From NCBI GenBank assembly GCA_033439295.1, contig JAVTLE010000011.1:62082-126081 (forward strand): 64,000 bases of DNA, written 5' to 3'. Of this stretch, positions 33,989-44,764 are shown piece after piece (position 1 is the stretch's first letter; each line of letters begins with the position of its first letter). The position numbers were made by a program, and so were the translations under genes. This DNA is from Deuterostichococcus epilithicus. Taxonomy: Eukaryota; Chlorophyta; Trebouxiophyceae; Prasiolales; Stichococcaceae. The notes under the pieces are model-generated. The model did not search any database and was not told the DNA's origin. It saw only the letters and a program-made list of their open reading frames with translations.

Positions 33989-36900
33989 ATGCTGCCCACT
34001 TCCGAGGACAAGGACGCGGCTGCTGGGGAGCGGGCAGCGGCGCTTCCGCAGCCGCAGCTGGCTGCCGAGCCGAGTCAAGCTGCTGCGGTGGGCGATGCAG
34101 ACACGGTGGCTGCAGCGCCTGCAGCAGGAGCACCTGCTGGGGGCCAGTCTGCGGCGGGCAGCAAAGACGAATCAGCAGACACGTTGTCCGCGGACTCGCC
34201 TCCAGATGCAGCGGACGCCCCTGAGGCTGACGCAGACGCTGAGGCCGATGCGGAGCCGCCGGCGGCCGCGGCGGCGCCTGCGGGCAAGGGCGCCCCCACC
34301 ACGAAGAACAGCTGCAGGGTGAGCCGCGACTGCCGCGACCGGACGGCCCTCTCGAAAGGCCGCAATGACTGAGGCCAGCTCGCTTCAGGAAGTAACAGCT
34401 GCGCAAGAGGTGGGACTCCCTTCAATGTGGTTTTTCGTCACCTGAGAGCGGCCCCCTGCATCCGCCCGCAGGTCCAGGGATGCACCCGCAGCCTGCTGAA
34501 GGAGAAGAACTACTTCCGGCGCTACCGCTGCTGCAAGGAGCACTCGCGCGCGCCGGTGGTAATCATCGAGGGCGAGCAGAAGCGATTCTGCCAACAGGTG
34601 CGCTCAGACGGGCCGCAAGCATGCTGGCGCTCTGGCACATCTTATTTGCGAGTCGTGTCTCTGTGTGCGCTTGCCCGCGTGCTGTCTGCTGTGACTGACG
34701 CTGGCGGTGATCCTTGCGCTGCAGTGCTGCTCCTTCCACCCGCTGGACGCATTCGACGCCGATCGCAGGTGAGTGTATGCAGGCCATGAACGTATGCTGC
34801 ACCCTCGATCCAACACACCTTTCGCACTCGGCCATCTGAGCATCTGCGAGCTTGGGCCGTGCGACAGCCCCAGCCACTGCACCCTGGCGTATGTGCAGTG
34901 TCCACTGGTGGCTGTGAGCTCCAACAGGGACAGGCCTGACCTGCCACCATGCAGTAGAAGTCCCTCGAGCCACAGATGCCCTGCCCTCCGCAGGAACTGC
35001 CGCGAGCGCCTGGCGATGCACAACGACCGGCGCCGCAAGCGCAGCCAGCAGAACGCCGCCGCGATGTCGGCCGTGTCGTCGCGGCCGGTGCGCGCCAACG
35101 CTGGCGCCGGCGCCGGTCCGCGCGACCTGCCGCATGAGCCACCGCCGCTGCCGTCGGTGCGCACCGCCAGCGGCTTCGGCCTCGCGCGCCGCCGCCGGGC
35201 GCTGGCGCCGGCCTGGGCGGCGGCCGCGCTGCGCTCGGCGGCGCATATGACGCTGGCGCCGGCGCCGGCGACTACCTCGCTGAACTGGAAACCGCCCGCC
35301 GCGCCAGCGAGCCTGCGGGCGACCTGACCCGCGCAGCCGCCGGCTTCCTGTCCGAGGCCAGCACCCTGCTGGGCCGGCCCTCCAGCCGCGCGGCCGCCAT
35401 GTACGGCGGCCTGATGTACGGCGGCGCTGGGTATGGGCGGCCGGCGGCCGGCGCCGCCGCCTTTGGGCAGCCGCCGCCGCTGCTCGGCGGCTCGCTGCAC
35501 GGTGGCGGCCTGGGCCACGGCTCCTATGGCAACGGCTTCTCCAGCCCCAGCTTTGGCGGCAGCCTGCACAGCGGCAGCGGCTTTGGCGGCAGCCTGCACA
35601 GCGGCAGCGGCTTCCTGGGCGGCAGCGGCGGCGTGCCGCAGCAGCAGCAGCAGCAGCAGCAGCCGGGCGGCATTCACAGCCCCTTCACCGACGTGCGCAG
35701 CAGCGCGGTCGCCGGCGGCGGCAACGGCTTCGGCGGCGCCGGCTTCGGCGACGACGTCTGTGATTCACCGACCAGTCTCAGCAGCGTGCGCACGCCTTCG
35801 GGTCGCGCCCTCAACCTCAAGCGCCGCGGCAGCGTCAACACGGACATGCGCAACCTCAACCTGCATGTGCCGGGGGTGCGGTCCTCTGCAGCGACCCTCT
35901 TGTTCCGAGGCTCTTTCTGTTCCTGCCTGCCGCTTTCCAGGCCCCGCCGGCTACCTCTGCAGCTGGTCATGTCGCAGACCAGCCCTGCACATTAGAGCTG
36001 AGGCACACTCGCATGCCTGCGCGGTAGCTGGCTGCAAAAACAACAGGAGATACGACCTTGCAGCCGTCGCAGGCGGCGGCAGCTGCAGCAGCCTCGGCGT
36101 TGCTCCTGCGGCCTGCCAGCTGAACCCGGGAAAGCCTCCAAGCCTGGGGGCATTTTCCATCATTGCCCGAAGCAGACTCCCTGCCCATGCGTTTGATCTT
36201 CGTGCATTCGCCCTGGGTGTGCAGCTGGCCGTGGACCTTGACGACCGGCCGGGCTGCATCAAGCGGGCGTCCTTTGGCCCCGACAGTGGCGGTCACTCAG
36301 CCACCGCCCGATCGCCGCTCGGCGCCGACTTCCAGGTGTGCTTCCTCCCAGAGTCCCAGAAGCAGAGACGCGGAGCCCGGGGCGAAAGCAGGCCCCTGGG
36401 CGGGGCTGGCCGCCGTTGCTGCTGTTGCCCGGACGCCCCTGCAAAACCTTGCTGCAACTGCAGGTCTTGGCTGTGTCGTGACCAAAGTGCTGGCACGAAG
36501 CAAGCTCCTTCAGCAGGGCACCAGGTCATGAGAGCTGGTGACGCCGGGCACTCACAGTCCTTCCGCGCCCCCTCCGTGCGCAGACGATGCACCGTGCAAG
36601 CTTCGGGCCCGACAGCTCCCGCCGCCCCTCCGGCGCCTCCCGCAGCGGCTCCGCCTACGGCGCCTTTGGTGACTTGGCTTGCATGCCGCACCTGGCGGCG
36701 CTGCGGTCGGGCTCCAACGAGCTGGGCGGCGGCAGCTCCGGCGGCAGCCTGCGGGGCTACTCCGCCTCCGCCGGCGGCGACCTGCGGGCGGGCTCCGCCA
36801 CCGCCGGCGGCGGCGGCGGCGGCGGCCAGCCGGGGCCGGACCTGGGCTTGTACGCCCCCATTGGCGGCGCCGGCGCCGTCGCCGGCGAGGGGCGGGCGGC

Positions 36901-39369
36901 CTCCGGTGCGGGCTCGGACACGTTGACGGGGTACCGCACCGTGCGCTCGGGGTCCACGGGGCCCGACCTCGGCGGCATTGGCGGCGGCAGCGGGCTGCAG
37001 CGCGTGCAGAGCCCGGTTGCTGGCGGCTACAGTGGGCGTCAGAGCTGGGGCGACGACGGCGGCGGTGGCGGCGCGCTGTCCCGTCTGTCAGACGGCCGAG
37101 TGGAACACCTCCGGCGGGAAGCGGGCCTGGCCTCTGTGCGCTCGATCTCGTCCACGGAGCAGCAGGTGGGGTGCTGTCCAGACAGCCTCCTCTCAGGGTC
37201 TGTCGAGACAACCTCTTTTCAGGGCACCACACAGCAGCGGTGCCCGGGCTGCTGTCCCGATTCCTGGCGTGCAACCCCTTTGGCGGGCACTGTGCAAGCC
37301 GGCCGCGCGCTGCGCTCCGGGCGTCGGAAGCGCCGCAATGCAGCCTGCTCGCCAGTGTGTCACATTTCGCATAGAGATCCTCCTCCACATTTGTCCGCTG
37401 TGCCTCACGGCCTCCAATGAGGCGATGGGTTGCGGCGGCCTGACCTCAGGTATCGTCACCTGCAGAGCCTGGCATCGCCGACAGGGCAGATGAACTCGCC
37501 TCCGATGGGGGGTGCCTTCCAGGGCGGACGCGCCGCCTTTACTGGCCTCGCGGCGCAGGCGCAGCCGCAGCCGCAGCCGCCTGATGCCTGGTGCGCTCTT
37601 CCAAAGAGCATCTCATGCCGTCTCTGGTTGCATTTGGGGCATCTACTGGCCCATATGCTGACCATATCAGAGGTCCTCCTGCCACCACCTGACATGCCAT
37701 TGGGGGCACCACCTATGCTTCCTGTGAGGAATCCTCATCACGCCACTGGAAGAATGGTTCTCGTGCCAGCCCCAAGGCTCTGATTGAAGTTGATCTGGGC
37801 TCCGTAGCACTGCTGGCTGCGACCTGACAGCTGCCTCAAGGCCTGCACGCTCTGCCAGCTCAGCCAATTTTCAGATGCTTCAGCAGATGTGCCTATTTGT
37901 GCTGCAGGCAAAACAGCACGGCGATCGGCGGCCGCCTCAGCGAGCTGGCTCCCGCAGGACAGCGCCTGGTGTGTGCTTCCTGACCCCTGTTTCCATCTGT
38001 GAGGCAACCGCTCAGCAAGTTGCCCGTAATGGCAGTACAAGTTTGTCGTACTAGTCACCCTCGTACTCTCGTACCCTGCCCCAATACGGCCCATTGGGAC
38101 CATCAGCTGGTGCATTGTCGGCATCTGAGCACCAGCATCCCTTCGGGAGTCGAGGGGACCTTGACTAAACTCCAAATCCTGTGTTCCAGGTTCATCAGAG
38201 CCAAGCTTTCGGGAAGCAAGCATATGCAAACGAAAGCAATGAAAGAGATCCAGGGACTGCCTCCCCTGTGCTGCAGGGCTGGCAGTGGCAGCAGCAGCTG
38301 AAGCAGCAGGGTCTTGTCTCCGCGCCGGGCGGCAGCGGCTGCGGCGGCGGCAGCCTCGCCTTCGGCGGCGCCGCGGTGCAAACCCTGACGCCATTGCACG
38401 CGCTGCCGCCGGTGGCCACGCAGCCGGAGCCGCAGCCCGGCCGCTCCGTCTGCCTGCCAGACGGCACCTGGTGTGCACCATTACGCTGCTCTGGACCGCT
38501 GCCCTGCATGTGTCTGTGGAGGCTCATGGGCTGGTTATGGAAGGCTCTTGACCAGTTACCTTGCCTGGTGCGCTGCTGCCGTGGCAGCTGCCCTGGCGGG
38601 CGGGGTGGTCGCCAGATTGCCTGCGGACGCCGCCTGCGTCGCGAACACGGGACTGGCCCGCTCGGTCCCGGGCCAAAGCCCAGGCCTGCCTGGACCGGGC
38701 ATCAGCTGCGGTGACAGCGGCCTGCAACATGTGTGTGTCCTGGTTACCCCGCCAGGGCGAAGGAGCCGGGCAGCCCGGCGCTGGCGGGCAGCCCCAGCCT
38801 CATCGACCAGCTGATGCGGGAGATGGCGGGCGGCGCCGCCTGGCCTGCCGACCAGGGTGNNNNCCNCNCCCCCCCCCCCCTCTGCCGTTTGCTTTTTCGT
38901 GTTTCGCGCGGTGTTGGAGGGAGTAGGAGGGAATGGGGGGGACCCTCCGCAACGTCCGCAACCTGGTCCTGCTTCGGCAGAGCACCACGGAGGGTCAGGA
39001 ACGCGGAGTGACTGCTGCCAGGCATGCTCCATGGCCCAGTGCATGGCGAAGCGGTCCAGATGTGGCTGCTACGGGTAGTGGCGGCGCCGGCCGCGGTGCT
39101 CCTGGGCAGTGACGAGTGGGGAGGGAGAGCGGGTCCCCCCCCCCCCGAGCGAGTGCCTGTTGCTGTGTCGACACTGCAGGCGGGCCGGTGCGCAGCTCAT
39201 GCTGTGCGTCTGACTGTTGCGAGCAGGCCCGCAGCCGGGGAGCGTGCCATTGATGCAGCCGCCGGCGCAGCAGCAGCTGGCGCAGGACGATGCGCACATG
39301 GCGCCAACGGCGGATGGATATGGGCGGAGCGAGACTGCGGGCGCTTACACATCCCGGCCGATGCCCTGA
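33989..39369 (+). CDS. SBP-box (SQUAMOSA promoter-binding-like) transcription factor
   Basis: SBP proteins are zinc-binding, GTAC-core DNA-binding factors found only in plants and green algae. Exon 1 (33989-34318) codes an Ala/Pro/Asp-rich acidic N-terminus. The SBP domain is spread over exons 34472-34597, 34727-34768 and one starting at 34994, all in phase: CRVQGCTRSLLKEKNYFRRY, CCKEHSRAPVVIIEGEQKRF, CQQCCSFHPLDAFDADRR, NCRERLAMHNDRRRKR. Cys/His ligands for both zinc sites and the bipartite nuclear signal are present. Downstream exons are Gly/Ser/Gln-rich: 35250-35880, 36193-36333 (KRASFGPDS), 36587-37165 (HRASFGPDS), 37462-37588, 38191-38467 and about 38750-38855. The last exon likely ends RSETAGAYTSRPMP-stop at 39369. 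The reading frame appears to change near 35165-35250, and an N gap lies at 38860-38868, so the C-terminal assembly is provisional. Confidence 0.85.
38860..38868. other. Ambiguous bases at a C homopolymer (sequence gap)
   Basis: Ns at 38860-38863, 38866 and 38868 sit in front of a run of about 14 C. They fall at or just after a donor of the SBP gene. Single Ns also occur at 56213, 58858 and 58864 in the proline-rich repeats. Confidence 0.95.
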
Positions 39370-40960
39370 AGGGGTTGCGGAACGGTGAAAGAGCACTTGC
39401 TACTGTGCCTGCTGAACTCGCAGGCTCGACCGCTGCCGGCCTCCTGACCTGTGCTGCACACGTAACTAGCGTCGTGTCATCACGCTTGCGCACCTGTATC
39501 TGCCATGCACACTGCCCGAGATTGAGCCCAAGGCATATCTTCGTTTCCAGTTCGTTTTGGCAGTCGGGAGTTGTGACTCGTCCTGGTGTGCTCTTGATTG
39601 CCCTGTCACTTTAGCGTGGAGGGTGTGATGCTGCCTGACGTGCGCCAGCGTCAAGAGGAGCCTCGGCCCCATCCTCACATCGCTCTGGCAGCTGAAATTC
39701 GACGTGTTCATGGTTGCAGGGGCACCGCAGCTCTCGGGGGCGCAGCTGAGCATCCCTGCTCGGGCCTGCGGCTGGCGTAGTGGCCTTCTAGGCACTGTGT
39801 TGGGGGCTCAGAGAGCTGGGGGGTTTTTTCCAAATGCCGAGGCGGCAGCTGAGTGTGCATTCCACCCGAAGGGGCCTCCGGGCTCCCTCTCCTTGAGCAG
39901 GCAGCCCAATGGCCGCTGTTATCAACTGTTGTCGCGCTGGTTAGGAGCACTCGTATGTCAGGCGCTGTCCCGCAACAATTTGACACGCTCGCCAGATTCG
40001 CGGCGGCCAGCGGCAGCTGTGCGACCTGGTGCATGACGGCGTGCACGCTGTCATGTGGCGGCGCTTTCACGTGGCGGCACTTTCGCGCTTTAGTGCAGAA
40101 GCCGCGGTCTCGCTGCAGATTCTAGTGCATCGTCGCTGGTATGCCTGTGCACCGCGGCGATGCTGCAGGCCTGAAGCTGTCAAGGTCCAGCATCGGGCAA
40201 TATGGTGGCAGCGCTGACGGCACCTTGACATCTTCTTGCTTGCCGCTTTGCACTTTAGTTTTGCGTAGTCTAGTGCACCCTGCAACTGGCTGGCGCGTCG
40301 CAGCAGGCTGTTGGGACCGTCGGCACCTTTTCGAGTGTTATGCCAAGTGCAGTTTTATTTCGAGCTCAAACTTCGGCAGAGTCTCGGCGAGTCTCTGCAG
40401 AGTCCCAGCAGGTCTCTGTATCTGTCCACGCACATTGACACCATCGTGAAGTCGGCTTCTGTATCTCAAACCTCGCTCCTGTATAAGTAACGATTGGACC
40501 CAGCATGCAACACGTGCTCGCGCTTACACTCACTCATATTATTCATGCTACGCACCATTGCTTTAAATCATGTATCGCCTACACCCGAAGCCTGCCTGCG
40601 CTTGATCAAGCAATCCCAGTCTACGACAACTGCCAGAAGTTGCACCGCTGCCGGCGGGTTTGGTGGGGCACCATAATGCACCAGGCTCGTTCCAAGAATA
40701 TCCTCCAGAGCTGTGCAGTGGTGCTTGCTGCGGATGTTCTCACTCCCGTTCTGCCCGTGCTTTGCCAGGTCTAACGATGGATAAAACCACCGCACTTTGT
40801 TGTTCTCTTAAGGCAAAAGTCTCCCCGACAGATTTCACAGGCTCAGCCTGGCGGGCATGACGGACCAGCAGTCAGTAGGCACTCGCTGGGCTCTGCAGCA
40901 TGCGCCATGCAGAGGATCGTCGTCACAGCATCGTCAAAGCAGACTGACGTGCTGTCGTAA
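39370..40960. other. SBP-gene 3' region / intergenic, no gene recognised
   Basis: Only short open frames without family resemblance. A tataag hexamer lies at 40482-40487. Confidence 0.35.
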
Positions 40961-43000
40961 ACGCATGTGCTGGATGCTATGGGCGTCAAGCAACTTGAAG
41001 ACCGCGTGAAACAACTACCGCATGAGACAAAGAAGTTCCACAGCGCACTGCACCACAAGAGCAGTGGCGTGGGCAGCATCATTGCACAGGTGTGCCGGTG
41101 CCCTGCTCTGTGCATCGACCTCCCGCCCTGCGGCCTCTTATGTAGTTATGAAGCACCCGGGTGCTGAGACTGTACTCCTGGAGCACAAAACATATTCTCA
41201 CCCGCCGCGCTGCCGCTTGTTGGGTGGATTTATTGGGTCAGGGGCTGGTGGTTGTGCAGGCCTCTCCTACGCCGGACAAGCAGCAGGCCCAGGAGTGAAA
41301 AGCGATCCGTGAATGCCACACCCCCCATTCGGGCGGCCGTGCAGGGTACAGTGGCAATCGGTTCCGAGGTCCAGCTGTGCACACGCAATGTGTTGGGCTC
41401 TGCAGCGGCCAGCACCGCGGCGGACGGGGCGCCTGCCTTGGTACGTTATTTGCGCAGTGATAGCTGGGTTGGACACGCTGCAAGCTCATGGTGGCACATC
41501 ACATGAAAATGCAACCCCAGGTTGCCCGGACGTCACAACGACACGCACCTGCAGCAGCAGGCCACCCAAGCAAGACTGGACATGCGCCGCGCGGTGCCAA
41601 GGTGGGGCTCATACATGCGGCCCCAGAAGCACGCTGCACAGCGGCGGAGGTTGCAGAGTGATGTCATCAGCAGCGGATGCGTGTGAGCCTGCAGCAGCTG
41701 AGACGGAGGCAGCAGGGCTGATTGCCGCCACAGTTGCCCAGCTAGCGCTACAGCATCTGCAGCATCAGCAACAGCGGTGGCGAGTGCGACAGCGCCAACT
41801 GCGGCGGCAGCCGCGACAGCGGCGGCCTAATCAGCAGTGGAAACAGTGGCAGCGGCGGTGGCACGAACACCGCTGGCGTCACCGGTACAGTAGCGGGAGC
41901 AGCAGTGACGAGTCCGACTCGGGCGTCCCGCAAGACACTTGCAACTCAGACGGCCAGCTGCTGTCGCCGCGCAGGAAACTCCAGCGGTGGCGCGGTGAGG
42001 TAGGGGCACCTCCCCCGCCGCGACTACATTATCCTCGACGCCACATTTGTTGTTCAAGGCGGTCTTGCCTCCTGGCATGTGTGGGTGTTGCCAGCACACG
42101 GCACGACAGGCTGTGGTGGTAGATTACATTGCAGGCTGGTCACAAGCATCAAGGCAACACCAACCTCGGATTTCTGATGAATACACGCAAGCACCCTTTG
42201 ATCCGTGGATGGGTCGCCAAGATCGCACTGGCCGCTCGTGCACATGCGGGGCCGCCAGCGGCGGCCAGGGCGTTCTTGAGCCCAGAGAGGCGCATGACGG
42301 ACGCACACGTGCCCTCTGGCGGCTCCCTGCCAAGCGGCAGACACTGAGGTTGAGTGCTGCCGGCTGCTGTGACACTCGCACCTGTGTCACCAACGACGAC
42401 GCGACCTGCCGCACACGACGGCGGCAGCAGCAAGGGTGGCTGTGGCGGCGGAGGCAGTGCCGGTGGTGTCAGAGATGGCGGCGGCGGCAGCGCCGCAGGC
42501 CGCATCAGCGACGTTGCTGCCTAGCCGCTGCTGACGAGCTGTCGCCCCTGGCACGGGGGTCAGCATCTCAGCTAGAGCTGGCGGCGGCTAAAACAGTGCG
42601 GGCGGCCGCGCGTCGGGCGACGCCAGTGCTGCTCGCAAAGTGTCTCTGCGCAGCATGCCACCGCTGGCAGCGGCAGCAGCCTATGCTGGGGCGGAGGCCT
42701 CCGCCATTGCTGGCTCGGCACCGCCCATCAAGCTCAAGCTCGCAGAGGTGCCTCTGCAGCCAGTTGGCAGGGCGGCAGCGGCACCCAACCGGGGCCGAGT
42801 TGCCAGGGTTTTTTTTGCTGCTGCCGTCTCTCGCTCGCAGTGTCCCAAGCGCCAGCCGGCGAGGAGACGGCCAAGGAGCAGCAGCAGCGGCGGCCAAATT
42901 GGTGGGGCAAGCGGCGCGCGCTGCGGAAGGCAGCCTGTGGCGCTCAGTGGCAGGCCGCTGCAGCCAGGTGAGAAATCTCGTTCCTGAGACACCTCAGTTC
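40961..43000 (+). other. Possible unidentified plus-strand coding region, low complexity
   Basis: Several stretches look exon-like but match no family I know: 40967-41090 (QLEDRVKQLPHETKKFHSAL, ends at a CAG|gtgtgc donor), 41348-41441 (VAIGSEVQLCTRNVLG, ends at gtacgt), 41680-41995 (Gln/Arg-rich, with YSSGSSSDESDSGVPQD), 42135-42320 (LGFLMNTRKHPLIRGWVAKI) and 42640-42760 (SAPPIKLKLAEVPLQ). In the Gln/Arg-rich part more than one frame is open, so the frame choice is unsafe. It could be a divergent nuclear protein gene or chance open frames in GC-rich DNA. Confidence 0.25.
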
Positions 43001-44764
43001 GTTCGTCCTGTCTAGGTCTAAACATTCAAGGCTGCATGGCAGGCGCAACGCCGTTGTTCATCAGTAGTGCACTCGTCTGGACCACACGCTACTGTACGAA
43101 TTTTCAATGGCAGAAGCAAAACGGTGGAAATGTCCCCAGCTTTGCCACATACCTTTCGGGCCTGCTACGGGTTCCAAACTAAGTCAGCTTCTGGGCAGCA
43201 TCAGTGATTTGCAGGAAATCGTACGGCTGAAGCTCGTTTGCCGGTACGGTTCTCGCCAGATAGTGCAGGGTCGTCAGTCTGCTGGCCGTCATTTGCGTGT
43301 GCACCACAGCGAACCTTTTGCGTGCCGGTGCACACATATCTTTGCCTTCACGCATCGCGCTGCTGCGACCTTCGGTACAAGCATGACTGCGACCAGCATT
43401 CGCGCTTTTTCAGGGTTTTGGCGTCATCACCCATAGTTTAACAGAACATGAGTAGCTTTAATGTGTCAGCAGGCTGAGGTTGCGCCTATCTGGCATGACT
43501 ATCTGGATGCGTCCGTCCACTCTACTTCGCCGCCGGTCGCTACTCCGCGGCGCATTCAGGCAACCGGGACGTACGAGTTCTGGCAACAGGCTTCGCGGAC
43601 AACCTTTCAGTCACCGCAGCGAACAACTGGTTTTCGAAAAAGGTGGGGCGCACTCCTCCAGGCAGGTGGCTTTGAAGACGCGGAGGGCACATGCGAGTGG
43701 GCTTCAAATAACTGCGCTGCAACTGCAAGCCCCCATTGCGGCGTCATTCCTCGTTTCTGCGACAGGCCTGGCCGGGGTCCGAGTTTCACTGTCGCGGCTC
43801 CCTCCCGAAGATCGATTTTAGAAAAGGTGGGGCTCACTCCCGAAGGCTGTATCAAAACATGCTGTTATTTCAAGCCCCAATCGCGGCGCTGTCGCTTGCA
43901 GTGTCTCACTCTGGATTTTATGGTCATGCGTTCGCCGGTACGATTGTGGCGGTGGGGTTGCGGGTCGCCCTCGGCTGTCTCCACTGCTCGGCGGTGCCAG
44001 AGCAGTAGTCTTCTGGGCCGTACCGAGGTTTAGCTGCTCCTGAAGGTCGTCCAGACTTGCAGCCGGAGTTGGCGCACGACACCTATCTGCTATCTATCAC
44101 TAAGGCCGCCTAGCTAGACGGGCTGTCTTGGAGAGAGAGAGACGCTGCACCTTCAGGTGCAGCTGGGACACTATAAGTCCACAAAAAGAGCTAAACACCA
44201 GCTCATCCCGCCGCAGCCGCCGTGCCAGCCTGCATCTCGAGCGCTGACCCCTCAAGGCCACTGGTGCGAAGTCGCCCGACTTCCAAGGGGCCTACAAAAG
44301 GAATTTGAAGAATCCGACCAAGAAGGTTGACAAAAAAGTGCAGAGCGTCCGCAGGTGCCTTTGTGTAGTCGAGTTCCGCCTAGACAGTCACAAAAACGAG
44401 CCACGGACTCTGCTGCGATTCGCTCACCGGTCGTTCTTGACTGGCCGCTTTTGGAAACTGCCTGCCTGCACTTCAGCTGACGGCCACGCCACCGGGACGT
44501 GCCAAGGATCGGACCGGCGTCTGCGACCCTGAACCTCAGCAAACCGTAAAGCTTTCTGCAAGCCTTCTGTAAGTGGTACGCTTGGCAGAGACTGCTGCTG
44601 TAGCCGTTCGGCGGCGGGGATAGAGGCTGCAAGATAGAGTCGGCCAACCCCTCTATCTGCACTCGCAGGCCACATTCCACAGCACCTAAATCGACGTCGA
44701 CGCGGCAGCGCTGGCGCCCTTCAAGTGATTTTTCGTGCGAAGTGCCTGCGCCCATCCACCAGCC
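43001..44764. other. Upstream region of the giant PA14 gene
   Basis: No supported gene. It contains an imperfect direct repeat (about 43627-43775 and 43815-43905; shared aaaggtggggc.cactcc, caagcccc.attgcggcg and ttctgcgaca/cttgcagtg positions), an (ag)n run at 44131-44141 followed by a tgcacct-tc-aggtgca hairpin (44146-44161), and a tataag at 44172-44177 that could belong to the PA14 gene promoter, about 590 bp upstream of its ATG. Confidence 0.35.

Noticed and set aside
44252-44755. A 167-codon minus-strand frame upstream of the PA14 gene.
   Set aside because: Starts without a supported ATG context and has no recognisable motif. It overlaps the likely 5' UTR of the PA14 gene.
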